A stretch of 64,000 nucleotides of DNA from Phascolomyces articulosus (GCA_025677815.1 JAIXMP010000014.1:992001-1056000), one strand, 5' to 3'; counted from the first letter of the stretch, positions 1-12,532 are shown. Numbers and translations are program-made. The notes: generated by a model from the sequence alone, not told the origin.

Positions 1-2069
1 TGCCCGTTTCGTCGTCGTTAGTCTACTCCTCAACAAGGACAGCAATATTCGATTATTGATCAGTGAGTTGGAAAGTTTAGTGGATGAATATACCAAAAGT
101 TTCAAACCCCCAGATGCCAAAGAATGGCAAATAGTGTTGGATGAAATCAATACATTTATGGAAGCAGAAAAGAAATTGGCACCGGTAAGTGCGGATCGTA
201 CACCTGTGACAGTAGAACATCGACTTTCTTGGACCTCTGGGCCAGCACGTGATACCACTGCTACGCATACTAAATTGAAATTGCAAGAAGCGATTTTGGT
301 TGGGAATTGTCAAAAACAAATCAAATTTTCGGAACTGACGTTGGATATGTATCGTATTTTACAAAGTTTGGAAATGCAACCACCTGGTTCAGCAACAGTA
401 GTACATCCACCTTTATCGGCGCCAATAGGGTCCAATAAGGCAGGTGCTATAACGACAGATCAGGGATCAGGTCAAGGTGATGGAAAGGATCCTGTCATGT
501 CAAAAGAAAAATCATCCACGACGACACGGAGTGTGAATACAACAGGAGGTGGGAATGAGAGTACCACCACTGGTAACAATAATAGTAATACGACAACCAA
601 TACCACTTCATCTGCATCATTCCCTGATTCACAACAACCTCAACCATCATCGCAAGATTCAACGTCACCTTCTCAAGAACAAACATCCTCACAACAACAG
701 AGTCAACAACAGCAGCAACAACAACAACAACAACAAAATAATCCAACGACAACAGTAACAACAGCGACGAATACGGCTACAGCCACTACCACTGGTGGTG
801 CTGCAGGCATTGATAAAGGTGTGATAGCAAGACGCATCAATCCACATAAATATCTATTATATCGACCGTCATTGACTCAACTTTTTGTCTACATTTCAAC
901 TGCATTCAAAGACACTGCAGACAATGGAGTCATGTTACTTTACTTATCAGCCGATGGATGTGAGTATCCTGATGCCCGTGATCCAGGATATAAAAGTGGT
1001 GTGGCCACCAATAGTAGAAAAGCGCAGCAACAACAGCAACAACAAAGTATCAGTACAGCTTCAGGCATTGCTTCCACGGAACGATCGGATTCTACACCTG
1101 CTAGTGGTGCCGGGACAGGAGGTAATACAAGTAGTGCTACAGGAAGTGGAAGTGGGAGTGGTGGTAGTGGCGGTGGATCAGGAGGTACAGGTCCCACTAC
1201 AGGTGGTGGTGGATCTACTTCTACTTCTACCAATCCTATCTCTTCTTCCAATAATACGACCTCTGGTGGATCACCCTCTACCACCCACACAACTGTACCA
1301 CCGATTGTGCCTTCTGTTCATTGTCTTCATCCAGCGGATTTGATACCCTTTACAAGAAAACCATTATTTTTGATCGTCGATAGTAGTAGTAGTGGAGCAT
1401 TCAATGCAATCCCCAATATCTTTGATCAACCGGTCATGAGTCTCATGTCTCCTGTAGAATACCCTTCTTCTGTTCAAGACAGAAGTGAAATTGGTAGTTT
1501 GTTTACCTTATTTCTTCATACACCGTTGCTTGGTTTTTGTTCGGTCTCGGATATTGGGAATTTGGATCAGTCGATTTGGGATGAATGTGTTGCTTTGATC
1601 TCCTCCATGGAGCAAAAGATTGGTGAAACTTTGTTATCGCATCCTGATGTTGGTAAGGAAATTTTTTTTTTAAAAAAAAAATATGGATAGATAGACATAG
1701 ACTGATCTATTTGCATGATTTTCATTTAGATGGTCACGTGAAACGATTCATGTCAGATGAATTTTTATGGACATTTATTGTTCGGTTTACATTGTGTTGT
1801 ATTATCTTGCGATGTCATTCTTCTTTCAAGGATGAAAAGGTATGTATAAAAATTACAAAGTTTTTATTAGATAACAATGTATATTAATAGGATGGGATGC
1901 TGATCTATAAAAAAAAATCACATAGACCTTTCCTTCTTGTTACCCACCGTTACCAGGCACGGTTTATAGTTCGCCTGATATTATTGCCATGCTATGTACA
2001 TTGACGGATAAAGCTGAAGTGGCTACTTATTTTAGTCTTCCATTTGTGAATGAAGAACCCATTGAATAA
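1..2069 (+). CDS. SCAI-family transcription cofactor homologue, 3' part
   Basis: C-terminal part of a SCAI-like protein; human SCAI is a nuclear repressor of MRTF/SRF transcription. The frame is open from base 2 (residues ARFVVVSLLLNK), so the true start lies before the window. Family blocks seen: HKYLLYRPSLTQLF, then CLHPADLIPFTRKPLFLIVD, then GSLFTLFLHTPLLGFC. The frame leaves exon 1 at a GTAAGG donor near 1652, resumes after TTTAG near 1729 (DGHVKRFMSDEFLW), is split again near 1840-1925, and ends EEPIE-stop. Two low-complexity inserts interrupt the conserved core: a Q/T/N/S-rich stretch (about 430-800) and a second Q then G/S/T-rich stretch (about 1020-1300). Such inserts are absent from animal SCAI as I know it. 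It converges on the GH31 gene with 157 bases between stops. Confidence 0.82.
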
Positions 2070-2226
2070 TAATCAATAAAATATGCACGGATAAAAAAAA
2101 ATAACTTTTTTTTTTATATATTTAGAATTTTGCAGAAAAAAAAACATCAAAAACAAAGGGAAGGAAAAGGATTCTATCATAGTTCTATCTATCCTCTGTG
2201 ATTTTTTTTGAAGGATCAAAAACAGA

Positions 2227-4814
2227 TCAATAAAACTGAATAGTAAACTCTTTCTTCAATGGAATATTAATATTCTCCAATACAACAATGCCTTGTTGCT
2301 TCGAAAGTGAAAAGTTAGTTGAATCATATGTGGCATGACTCCAATCATTCACTTGTTTACCAAGCACCTTAATAGTACTCAAAGGTTCTGGATTTGGATA
2401 ATCAAATCCACCTGTTGCTTCCAATTTTCCATCTTTAAATTCCAATTTATAATACGTCGTCAATTCTGGCTCAATGGTATGACCATCATCAATAAATAAT
2501 GTACCACTCGCTGTTCCCTTTTGATCCAACGCAATCAAAAATGTATATGGTGTAGCGATGGTCTCTTTTAATACCAAATGAGGTGTGGTCTTGAGTGGTA
2601 AAATAGATCCACCTCGAATATGTAAAGGAATATGTTCCAAAGGAGCATCCAATGTTTTTGTAACCACCTCACTGGATTGAGTCGTATCAACATCCAATGC
2701 ATTCGTGTACCAATCATACCACACTTGTCCCATTGGGAATTGAGCATCCACCGTTGTGGTTCCTTGATCCAATACAGGAGAAAGTAACAAGGAATCACCA
2801 ATCAATACTTGTCGATCATTATCCAACAATGCTTCTTGCTTTCGGAATCGAAAGATCAAGGGTCTCCAAGGACCAAGCCCTGTTGAATGAGCTTCTTCAA
2901 ACAATGTATATAGATAGGGTATCAGTGTATAACGAATGGCTAATGCGCGACGTGTGGCTTCAGCGGTACTTTCCCAATTATAGGGATAATGAGGTTTGCT
3001 GGTGCGAGCTACGTGGTTTCGTGCAAATGGATAAAATGCACCTAAAGCATGCCATCGCGTACAAAGTTCTTCCGTAGCTTCATCTAAAAATCCACAAATA
3101 TCGGCCCCAGTTTGTGGGATACCAAAGAGTTGGAAGTTCAAGATGCCTGGAATGGATGATCTAAGAGAAGACCATACGGATGAAATATCACCTATAGAGA
3201 GTAATTGTTGGTTGGTATTATTCTATTCTCTTTTTATGATAATATGAATGTAAAGAAAATAGTGTTATTGTATTGTACCTGTCCAATGCGAAGCATATTT
3301 TCCAGTACCAGCAAAACTGGATCGTGTTAATATAAACGGTCGTTCCGTCTTGTTGTGATTGAGAAGGGCCTTTTTACATTAAGATACGTAAATAAAAGAA
3401 GAGTTATTTTTTTTGTGTCAAACCCATCATTAGATGATATGACTATAGATAATGATCATCCCTTCTCTCCTTTCTCTTAACAAAATATCCATATCATTAC
3501 CTGATAAACCAAATACACTTGTGCATGCCCATATAAACTATGTAAATCATAATGGGGTATATCACCATGATGAAGGGTCGACATGGCTACCGTTTGTTCC
3601 GACAAATCGCCAAAATAATTATGAATCTTATAACCCGGATACAACAAATTCCGTGTATCCTTGGAATACATTCTCACCATCTCATCCAAGACCTTTTTCC
3701 TTTCATCATGTTCTTCCTTTGTTTCACGCTCATTATTAGGTCGTTGCATCAAAGGAATCCCTTCTTCCGCAGGTCTACCCGTGCCACAAGATCCAAGACA
3801 GTGCGAATAAGGTTCATTCATATCTAACCAAACACCATCCGGTTGAATCTCTTGCATCCAATCCCCCACTTGTTTGTTCCAAAATGTAGGTGCATTAGGG
3901 TGCCAACTATCAGTAAATGCGGTGTATCCAGGCCAGACAAGACCTTGATACTCAGATCCATCGGGATTTTTCATGAAAATATCTAGTTCTTGACCATAAC
4001 GGTAAGCTGAATAGTCAGGATAAGCACCAAAGGCAGGTTCAAGAATGGTGACAAGGTGTTGATCATTTTGATGTAATCGGTTTCGTAGGTCAATTATTTT
4101 GTCTTTGGGATAGTTGATGGGGTCAAGTGTGAATGATTTCCATTGATCCATGTAATCTAGTGAGAAATAAAAAATCAGAATCATTGGTTATATATAGAGG
4201 ATGATCCTTTCTGTTTTAATATATACCAATATCGAGCCACATGGTTTCTACTATCGTTCAAAAATACACGCAACGGTTAGTTTCAATTCTTACTGTAAAT
4301 ATAACATTTTTATAGTACCAAAAACCTTGATTTACATGGTATTTGGTGTTCTTTGTATTGATCGAGCACTTGTTCAACTTCGGTAACGTTTTTAAGTCCA
4401 TATCGACATTGATGCCATCCCAAGGTCCACAAGGCTATATATATATATATTTATAATCGCATCATTAAGAAAAATAATCCATCAATTTTACTGTCTGAAA
4501 AAAAATATGAATATATACCTGGCATCACCGGGTTGCCAATCACATCGGTATAGGAACGAATAACTGAGTCGGGTTCCGTATCTCTTGGTATAAAAATATA
4601 AAAATCCAAAATTCCACCAATTGTTTTCCAAGTAATACTTCCTTTATCCAGGACCACATCCGTGCCATGAGCATTCAATAACATAGCGCCATGTGCTTTT
4701 CCCTCTCGAATTTCTATATAAAATGGATGATGACCATATACATTGGCACCGTATCTAAAAGTGTTGTGTTTGGATAATAACCGATAGAAATAATGAGTAA
4801 AATGTAACTGTCTC

Positions 4815-4845
<31 letters not shown>

Positions 4846-4916
4846 ATTTTATGAACAAGTGGATGAAAGGTTAAACTTTACGGAGTATGTGGACCTGTCG
4901 TGAACATGGCAGTTGT

Positions 4917-4947
<31 letters not shown>

Positions 4948-5929
4948 TCATTACATTATTGAAGAAAAATGGAGGATAAAAGAAGAGAATGTAGTGGTTT
5001 TTATGAAAAAAAGATATAAAAAACAGAAATCAACACGTTAAAGGAAAAAAATAAACGTGTTTTGGTTTCTTTGGGAATGATCATTGTACAAGTAGTAAAA
5101 GTAGTAGTAGGAGTAGGATGTATCCTTCTTGTTATTCTTCTTCTTCCTAGTGTCCTTACATGAGTACGTCGAAAAGGAGCCGTTGTTTCTCCGAATCCAT
5201 AAATATTTGCTTCCTCCGGTACATGTGTTGTCAATTCAAGATATTGATCTTCAAATACAAGTGAAGTATCCGTTGTATCAAACAAAATATGATCATCCAA
5301 TTTCCGTACCACTTGGAACCCAAAGGAAGGTGTACTGGTATATTGAAATTCATAGTTTCGAGTATAAACAGGAAGTACACTGGGTCTTGGTACGCCCATG
5401 GGTGAATCGGGAACGATGGGTTGTTGATGATCCTTATCCACAATCTATTAAATGGATCAATATTAGTCATATACTATAATAGCTTGTAAAAAAGAAGGGG
5501 AAGGGGTACGTTATTGTTTAGGGTATAGGTGAATTTTCACATTATTACTTTGACATGGATTCGATCTTTGGTTTCATAATCCACATAAACAATTAGCTCA
5601 TGAATAGGTTTTCCATAAACACTCTGATCTAATTGAATTTTTAAAGGAATTTCAAGACCATTTTCATAATGTTTTACTAGTTCTTCTTGAACAGTGTATC
5701 CTGGTGCTACTGTTTTTGGTGGTAAAATGGGTACTTGTTATCCATGGGTTGACGTATGTAAAATAATGGATATGTTGGTCTATCTTGATTTTTTTTTTTT
5801 TGTAGACTTAACAAACAAAAAGGCCGTTTTATTATTTTTACCTTGATGTTGACTATCATAATTGATATTTTTAGCGAGTACAAAAAGATATCTATAGATC
5901 AATAAAAGTATAAACCACCGTAATAGCAT
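2227..5929 (-). CDS. Secreted GH31 alpha-glucosidase, paralogue 1
   Basis: Glycoside hydrolase family 31 enzyme, probably exo-acting on alpha-glucans such as maltose or starch fragments outside the cell. The first exon (5842-5929) encodes MLLRWFILLLIYRYLFVLAK, a signal peptide, and joins in phase to VPILPPKTVAPGYTVQ. Further exons give the N-terminal galactose-mutarotase-like domain (NIYGFGETTAPFRR), LWTLGWHQCRYG, the nucleophile motif DGVWLDMNEP, the acid/base motif GKYASHWTGD split by an intron, GADICGF, ARNHVA, and a C-terminal beta domain ending FTIQFY. All introns read have GT-AG ends. Gene order and strand match a second GH31 copy at 12533-16059. Exact substrate (maltose, isomaltose or xyloside) cannot be told from the sequence. 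Confidence 0.88.
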
Positions 5930-6205
5930 TTAAGAGAGAAAAAAAAAAGAGGAAAAGAAAAGAGGAAAAGAAAAGAGGGAATTAAAAAAAGTGAAAAAGA
6001 AAAAAAGGGGGCCAGCAAGTGTATAAATTTAGCAACGTAAAGGAGAAAGGGGATAAACGCATATTCTTGCTGCATTACCTACAGCTAATTGCTTTTAAAC
6101 ATTAAAACATATGACTTATTAGTATTTCTACATACTCTTGTATATTATAATAATGTGTAATTACCCACTGCATGCAAATATAATACAGAACTAACATGCC
6201 ACTTT

Positions 6206-8092
6206 TTATTCAATAATAAATTCCTTTATGCTATCATGGCTACTCTTTTCAAATAATGTATTTAAAATTTCTTTGGGATCCTTTTCTGTATGAATATCAT
6301 CTCTTCCAACACAATGATTCCAACGGAAGGTAGGGTCTGCGTATTGTGTAGTTGAGCCGACAACATAGATACCAATTGATTTGTATCGTTCTTGTGCTGC
6401 TGTTTTGTTATTGGTGTTGCATTTTTTAACGACAGGAAGTAAATAAATATTATGATACAGAGCGACTCTTCTTAAGGCAGGATAAACTTCATCATAATCA
6501 TCATGGACTCCTTTATGTGTTTTTAGTAAAATTGGCAACACAAAACATTCATCGCAATCTTCTGTCAATGAAAGAGGTCGAAGCTGTGTCTTTTTGATAC
6601 CCGAAAGGACGTCCTTTTTATTTTTATCCTTCTTTTTTCCATCTTCTTGTTGTTGTGGATCATGATAATGGGTTGCATTACAATTCGTCCAAATATTAAG
6701 GTTTACATACCATTCCGTTTGAATGGTATCCATATTCGCTTCTGGCATACTGGTCCATTGATCATTGGCTCTGGTTGTTTGAATATTAGTAGCTCGATCC
6801 CGAAATTGAATGTATTCTGGTGTTCCCACCGTCTTTTTGGAGAGGGATGAAGAAAGGCAGCCATATTTATATTTCGTTACAGGGATTTTCCAATAGTGTT
6901 TTGTAGAAACGTGCAACTTCATTTGATCATCAATCACATATTTTGTTGTCGGTGCGATGGTACCTGTCACAGGATAAGGAATATGTAATCCATGGGGAGC
7001 ACCTGTCCAAGATGGCAGTTTGAAATCATGCATAGTATTGGGTCGACGTGGATCCCCTTCCGGATTTAAATTGGATCCAAAACACAAAATGGAATAATCC
7101 GTAGAGGCAATGCTTTTATAAAATGTATTAAAAGTGACATTGATATCCGTCTTGTAACTGACATCCAAATGATCAAACATTTTGGGAAATGTGTTGGCTA
7201 AGGCAAAAATGATATCATGAAATTTGGTACTGGTTCGAAAATGCGCTTCATAGAGAGCTTGATTGACACTACCACCTGTGCCTTCTTTTTCACCTTGACA
7301 GGCAAAATTGAGTAAATTATCGGAAAGACTGTCAACCGTGGTAGGTGCATCACACGTCTTATCATGAAGACTGTGTTTCCAAAAATGTGTGTTGGTACCC
7401 ACAAATAAAATTCTTTGTGACGACATGACTTCTTCCAGAGTCCAAGAACGTTTCCACCAACGAGATTGTGTGATATCATCCAAGGCTTGACACATAGCTA
7501 CCGTCCCTCGTCGAAAATCTTCGCGTGCCACATTGTCTGGATCATAAATCATGATTTCCGGTACCAACGCTACAGCGTAACGGGCATTCTTGTAAATATT
7601 GTGCATTTGTTTTATTTCGCGTATTTTGGCCGCCTTGTCGGATTGATTAATACATACTTTATCGTACCATATGTAATCAATATCAAAATCAGTACAAATT
7701 TGTTGAAGGACCCCTTCAAATTCGACACCAAAGACGGCTGTATCTTCATTGATGGCTTGACACACATTTACATACATGGCTCCTTCTTTGGTGGATGAAA
7801 GGATGCGATCTTTATTTATATCATAGCCATAGACAATGCAATGCTCGGCATTGTCCACCAGATCATATTCACCGCTGCCATCGTTTTTCTTGACTACTTC
7901 CCCGGACTGTTCCCAGCAGTAGGATATGGTACAGTAACCGTTTTTGGCTTCTTTTCCGGACACCGTTTTCCAATCCGACACACGGATAAGCCAGGTAGGT
8001 CGATAGTCTTTGCCTCCTTTTGCGTTGAGTCGTAAATGGGTGGTGTCGACGAGATCAAGGGATTTTTGGTTTTGACAATAGGTAATGTACAT
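6206..8092 (-). CDS. HET-domain-like protein, copy 1 (628 aa, intronless)
   Basis: Resembles fungal heterokaryon-incompatibility (HET) domains. Residues 53-62 YCTISYCWEQ correspond to the Y-x-LSY-W block. Residues 139-172 hold WYDKVCINQ followed by EIKQMHNIYKNA, the W-x-D-x-x-CINQ/M-x-x-IY-x-A block. Residues 211-222 RWWKRSWTLEEV match the R-WT-x-QE block. The C-terminal half has blocks shared with the other copies in this window: GSVNQAL-x-EAHFRTS, ILCFGSNL, LPSWTG, RPLSLTEDC-x-EC, and the last six residues KEFIIE. No signal peptide or membrane segment is seen. It is a single exon, unlike most neighbours. In Dikarya, HET proteins trigger cell death on non-self fusion; a role here is inference only. 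Confidence 0.72.
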   Translation of the reverse strand: MYITYCQNQKSLDLVDTTHLRLNAKGGKDYRPTWLIRVSDWKTVSGKEAKNGYCTISYCWEQSGEVVKKNDGSGEYDLVDNAEHCIVYGYDINKDRILSSTKEGAMYVNVCQAINEDTAVFGVEFEGVLQQICTDFDIDYIWYDKVCINQSDKAAKIREIKQMHNIYKNARYAVALVPEIMIYDPDNVAREDFRRGTVAMCQALDDITQSRWWKRSWTLEEVMSSQRILFVGTNTHFWKHSLHDKTCDAPTTVDSLSDNLLNFACQGEKEGTGGSVNQALYEAHFRTSTKFHDIIFALANTFPKMFDHLDVSYKTDINVTFNTFYKSIASTDYSILCFGSNLNPEGDPRRPNTMHDFKLPSWTGAPHGLHIPYPVTGTIAPTTKYVIDDQMKLHVSTKHYWKIPVTKYKYGCLSSSLSKKTVGTPEYIQFRDRATNIQTTRANDQWTSMPEANMDTIQTEWYVNLNIWTNCNATHYHDPQQQEDGKKKDKNKKDVLSGIKKTQLRPLSLTEDCDECFVLPILLKTHKGVHDDYDEVYPALRRVALYHNIYLLPVVKKCNTNNKTAAQERYKSIGIYVVGSTTQYADPTFRWNHCVGRDDIHTEKDPKEILNTLFEKSSHDSIKEFIIE

Positions 8093-9961
8093 TCTTCTTC
8101 TTGTTTGTATAAAATATGATTATTTTTTTTTGTTGTTGTTCAATATGGTAAAAAACAAGGACACATAGAGTAACAGTATAAAAAAGATTTTGTATATTTA
8201 TTAGTAACTTTTTTTTTGCGTACGTGGTTATTATAGAAATCCAGTGGAATACCTAGTAGTAAGTCTTTTTTTCAATGACTATAAAGTATATAGTAGCAGG
8301 ACCAGTATCGAATTTTTAAAATATTATTTAAATCAACCCCACACTCTTTATGTGAAGAATAAAGTAAATAAATAAATAAAATGGTAAGTTGAAAGGGGAG
8401 AAAGGAAATAAAAGGAAGATGGTCAATGGTAACTGAGAGCATTATCCTCTTCTTTTAAAAAAAAGAGTTACAGTATGACAATGTTGTACGACTGGAAAAA
8501 TTCAATCTCGTCTTTTGGGAACAAGTATTATTACTTACTACAATGCAAATAATACCAATACCATAGTTATATACTATATATCTTTATTACTTTATTCATT
8601 GGTTTTGAATTATTTTCTATCGCATTCTTCTTTTCATAGAAGCACCTATAGCGAGGAACATTTCTCATTTTATATGACGAAAAAACAAGCATGGCTACTT
8701 CTTGTATTACTGATGTTCCACAAAGAAGCTGTCGGTTCACCCATTTCCTTGGAACTCCGTTTGACAAGATCAAGTCATACAGCCAATCGTCTTGGACTGT
8801 ATTTCGAAAGAATGTAAAGATTATTTTAGAAGAGGAGGCTGATGCACTGTGTACAAAGCAATCATTGGGTATCCCACCCAGGTTTTTTTTGCGGACCAAA
8901 GGAAAGAGGTCAATATGCGTAAATTAGATGAGGTAACACAACAACAAAAGCCCATCTGATAATATGAATTTTCAATGTCTTTCCAAAAAAAAAAAAAACT
9001 CGATGTATATAATTGCTTAGCCATATGACATAATAGAACAAAGCGTTGTTAGACAATAGGCTCATGTCAGCTAGAAGTAAAGTAAACGTTTATTTTGTAT
9101 TATAATTTTTGTCACATTCGTTTTGAGAGACATACGATATCACTTTTGGAAATACCTGTTATTATTGTATACCCTATCAATTGGGCCAACTTGCATTGTT
9201 ACTGGTAGCTATAAAACGGACATTTGTAACATAGCCATTTATAATTTATGTTTACACCACAATCTCATAGAGAAAACATACTGATCTCCCAATCAGTACT
9301 TAGAGACAGATACGGTTTCAAATATTTACTTTCAATTTTGCTGCAAGAATATTTTCCAGCGATAACAGCAGCATACATTATATATAAAAAAGGAGTCTAT
9401 TGAAAAAAGAACCTTACGTAAAATACTACGAGGAGCAGAAAGTGACTCAATTTAAATAACATAACGAAATAATACATCGTCATCTAAGTAAAGGATTCTT
9501 ACATTATAATTTAATAGCAATAGTAAGCATTGTTGATTATGTTCCTTACAAAGAAATAAAAGCTCTCGTTGTTTCAACTTTTCATACCAGTAAATGTTGA
9601 TGAGATAATAATAAGACAAAGGAATAAAAATATATTAAATACGTGATAAGATAATATGGAGAAAGGGATGTGATATTGAATGTAATTAGTAATATCATCA
9701 ATGTTGTATACCCCTTTTAATATTTTGGTGACCAAGAAGTTTACTATACAAAAACTATGCGTTAAATATAATAACCCCGATATTAAATTACGACAAAAAG
9801 AAAGAAAGAAAAATAAGTTTTATAGGCGATGACTAAAACAATACTAGTGTTTTAATTGAGTGGTTATACGGGTGGTCTCGGACCAACTAGAGTAGCAAAC
9901 AATAAAACCAAGGAACATTTCATTATTATTTTATTACGCCCTACGTAAAAAAAAAGTAATT
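8093..9961. other. Intergenic stretch between HET copies 1 and 2
   Basis: AT-rich DNA with no gene I can support. The first 200 bases are the upstream region of HET copy 1 and hold long T runs. A conceptual ORF at 8691-8927 (78 aa, start MATSCITDV) has a FTHFLGTPFDKI then SYSQSSWTVF stretch that vaguely recalls lineage-specific ORFs of Mucoromycota repeats. It breaks off after GPKERGQYA, so at most it is a relic. The rest (about 8960-9960) shows nothing recognisable. Confidence 0.4.
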
Positions 9962-11734
9962 TTATTCAATGATAAACTCTTTTACTTCATTATGGACAGT
10001 ATCATCTTTAAATATTGAGTATAAAATTTCATCTGGATCCTTTGAATTGAGATCTCTATGATATGGACTGCCAAGATAAAAAAGGCCGATCGCCTTGTAT
10101 CGTTCTTCTGTCGGATTGTTGATATCATTCATGCACCTCTTGAGAACAGGAAGGGAAAAGTCATGAGTATAGCCAGAAATTGTTCTTAATGTTGAACCCT
10201 CTATATCTACAGTAGTATAAATGGGGGTATTTATTTGGAACAAAATAGGTAAAATAATGCAATCATTACAATCTTCAGTCAATGAGAGTGGTCTTATTTG
10301 CATGGTAGTAGATGCAGCATCCTCTGAATGGTAATAGTGTGTCGCTTGACAGTACGAAACGTTTTTCATTTTAATTGCCCAATCCATCAAAGCAGTGCTC
10401 TCACTCACTGTATTGTTATATGGACCTTTCGAATCTTCCCGCTTTTTAAATGTAGCAATTTGTTGGTACCAACGTTCTTTGTCATTATTAGACAAAGGAG
10501 AGAAACAACCATGATCATAGGGTACAATAGTTAATTTCTTGTATTTCTGGGTTGATATGTAAAGAAGCATCTCATCACAAACAGAGGGAGGTAACTGAAG
10601 CCAAGTGGATGTGGTGTTAATGTGTATAGGAAGATGTGTGCCAGAAACACCAGTCCAAGAAGGTAAATGATGGTTCATCATCGTGCTTAATCGTAATATC
10701 GTTCCCTTCACACGGAGGTTTGACCCAAAACAAAGAATGGATAAATCCTTTGTTACCATAGTCCGATAAAAGTATTGGAAAGCTGTCATAACATTGATTT
10801 TATAATCGATTTCCATCTTTTTAAATATTTCAGGGAAAATGTTGGCCAAAGAAAAAATCTTGTCGTGTTCTTTTGAGCTCGTTCGAAAATGGGCTTGACG
10901 AAGTGCTTGATTGACACTTCCTCCGACTGGTTGGTTAGCAAAATCAAGCATCCAGCTAGAAAAATGATCGTAGGTAGTGGGTATGTCGCACGTATGAAAA
11001 CTATGTTGCCAGAAATGGGTGTCCGTCCCAATCACTAAAATACGTTTCGATGTCATTGTTTCTTCTAATGTCCAGCTACGTTTCCACCAGAGTGATGTTT
11101 GTCCCATGGTAAACCAGGCCTTAGTAATTGCTTTTGTATCTTGGTACATAGGATCAATGATTTCAAGATGTTTTGGATCAAGAATATGGACTTCAGGTAC
11201 AATGGCCATAGTATAGCACGCACTACCGTAGATACGATACATTTGTTTGATTTCTCGTAGTCTGTTTTCTTTGTCGGTCTGATCGATACATATTTTATCG
11301 TACCACAAGTATTCGATCTGAAAATCTTTGCATAACTGTTGAAGAAATTCATTGTAGGTAACGTGTCTTACAGTTGCCTTGCTCTTTGCGGATGGAATAA
11401 ACTGGACCTTGTATTGAGTTTGGCTCCCTTCCACTATTGGTATCATTGTAACTGAATCTCCTTCATCCATATCGTAACTTTCAACAATACAATGTTCTCC
11501 ATTGTCAGTACATGTGTATTCACCATCTTCTTGCTGTTTCACATCTCCTGATTGTGCCCAAACATAGGAAAGAGCACAATATCCATTTTTTGCCTCCTGG
11601 CCTGGTACCTTCTTCCAGTCTGACACACGAACAAGAAATGAGGGTCGATATTCTTCTGCAGTGGCGTTGAGCCGATATTGTGTAGTGTCTACCAAGTTTA
11701 ATGATTTTTGATTACGACAGTAGGTAATGTACAT
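9962..11734 (-). CDS. HET-domain-like protein, copy 2 (590 aa, intronless)
   Basis: Paralogue of the protein at 6206-8092, same strand, single exon. It begins MYITYCRNQKSLNLVDTT and carries YCALSYVWAQ near residue 53, LWYDKICIDQ followed by REIKQMYRIYGSA near 148-178, and WWKRSWTLEE near 219. The second half repeats GGSVNQAL, AHFRTSSKEHDKIFSLANIFP, LPSWTG, RPLSLTEDCNDC and the terminal KEFIIE. It is slightly shorter than copies 1 and 4 because the variable loop after LPSWTG and the acidic C-terminal insertions are reduced. The reading frame is intact. Function is not known; the HET call rests on motif order. Confidence 0.7.
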   Translation of the reverse strand: MYITYCRNQKSLNLVDTTQYRLNATAEEYRPSFLVRVSDWKKVPGQEAKNGYCALSYVWAQSGDVKQQEDGEYTCTDNGEHCIVESYDMDEGDSVTMIPIVEGSQTQYKVQFIPSAKSKATVRHVTYNEFLQQLCKDFQIEYLWYDKICIDQTDKENRLREIKQMYRIYGSACYTMAIVPEVHILDPKHLEIIDPMYQDTKAITKAWFTMGQTSLWWKRSWTLEETMTSKRILVIGTDTHFWQHSFHTCDIPTTYDHFSSWMLDFANQPVGGSVNQALRQAHFRTSSKEHDKIFSLANIFPEIFKKMEIDYKINVMTAFQYFYRTMVTKDLSILCFGSNLRVKGTILRLSTMMNHHLPSWTGVSGTHLPIHINTTSTWLQLPPSVCDEMLLYISTQKYKKLTIVPYDHGCFSPLSNNDKERWYQQIATFKKREDSKGPYNNTVSESTALMDWAIKMKNVSYCQATHYYHSEDAASTTMQIRPLSLTEDCNDCIILPILFQINTPIYTTVDIEGSTLRTISGYTHDFSLPVLKRCMNDINNPTEERYKAIGLFYLGSPYHRDLNSKDPDEILYSIFKDDTVHNEVKEFIIE

Positions 11735-12086
11735 ATTATCAATATTTGTTATTGAGAATTATTCTCGACGAGGATTCTTCAATAAAAAAAAAAAGAGAGA
11801 GAGAGATAAAGAAAACAGATAGAGTAGAAGAATAGAGTTAAAAAATAAAAGCGCATCTTCGCTAAGCCCATGTAACACGAAGGTGTACAAGAATGCTGTT
11901 TGAATGTTGTGTAATGTTTATTGGGTAAAAATAACAAAACGGTTGATCTTTTTTCAACTAAAAAGCATTACTTTCAAATTGACAAGACGGTTTTGAAAAG
12001 TCACTATATACTCATGTGTAGTAAGATATACAGTCTTATTTTTTGTGTTGAATATTTTCATAGCAATTTGGACGCAAGGCTAATAC

Positions 12087-12111
12087 TGGATTTTTAGACT
12101 GCATTTGCGCA
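12087..12111 (+). repeat. 25-bp sequence identical to one at 53960, possible transposon terminus
   Basis: This 25-base stretch (core TTTTTAGACTGCATTTGCGC) occurs again without mismatch at 53960-53984. In both places it is preceded by TA plus one pyrimidine, as for a Tc1/mariner insertion at TA. The other copy lies about 180 bases past the stop codon of a transposase relic, where a terminal inverted repeat would be expected. Here no transposase remains within 450 bases. I did not find the reverse-complement partner. Confidence 0.45.
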
Positions 12112-12532
12112 CTTGGGAATTTTTTTTGCGTACGTTTATCTTTTAATGTATTGAGGTGTACAGTCGTTGGTGCCTGGTTAGAAAATAATAATAATAAGCA
12201 AAACTGACAAACGAGAACATTAGGAAATTTCCATTGTTTTATGGTGGGGTTTTTTTAAATATATTTAACCTGAATGAGAACGCTTACATTATTCTATTTG
12301 AATAAAAACATCCTTTTTCTTCTCCTTTATATAAATATTGAACATACAACTATGTTATTTTTCAAAAAAAAAAAAATAGTACCACCATATCCATATAGAG
12401 TGACATCAGATTATCTTTTTTATTATCAATTTTCATTAAAATGTATACTTTGTGATACATAGCTTAATATTAGAACACCAAATTGTAAAGTATTATTTAT
12501 ATATGGCATTGATGATGTTGTTGGTGCTGTTG
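12112..12532. other. Intergenic stretch downstream of GH31 paralogue 2
   Basis: About 420 bases between the 25-bp repeat and the stop of the second GH31 gene. It is AT-rich with A and T runs, and nothing coding is supported. It holds the 3' flank of the GH31 gene. Confidence 0.5.

Noticed and set aside
495..1343. Overlapping ORFs on both strands inside the SCAI-like gene
   Set aside because: They are produced by CAA/ACA and GGT/AGT repeats read in other frames; the SCAI frame explains the region.
4921..4950. (TA)n runs here and at about 62047-62066
   Set aside because: Simple microsatellites in introns or flanks of genes.
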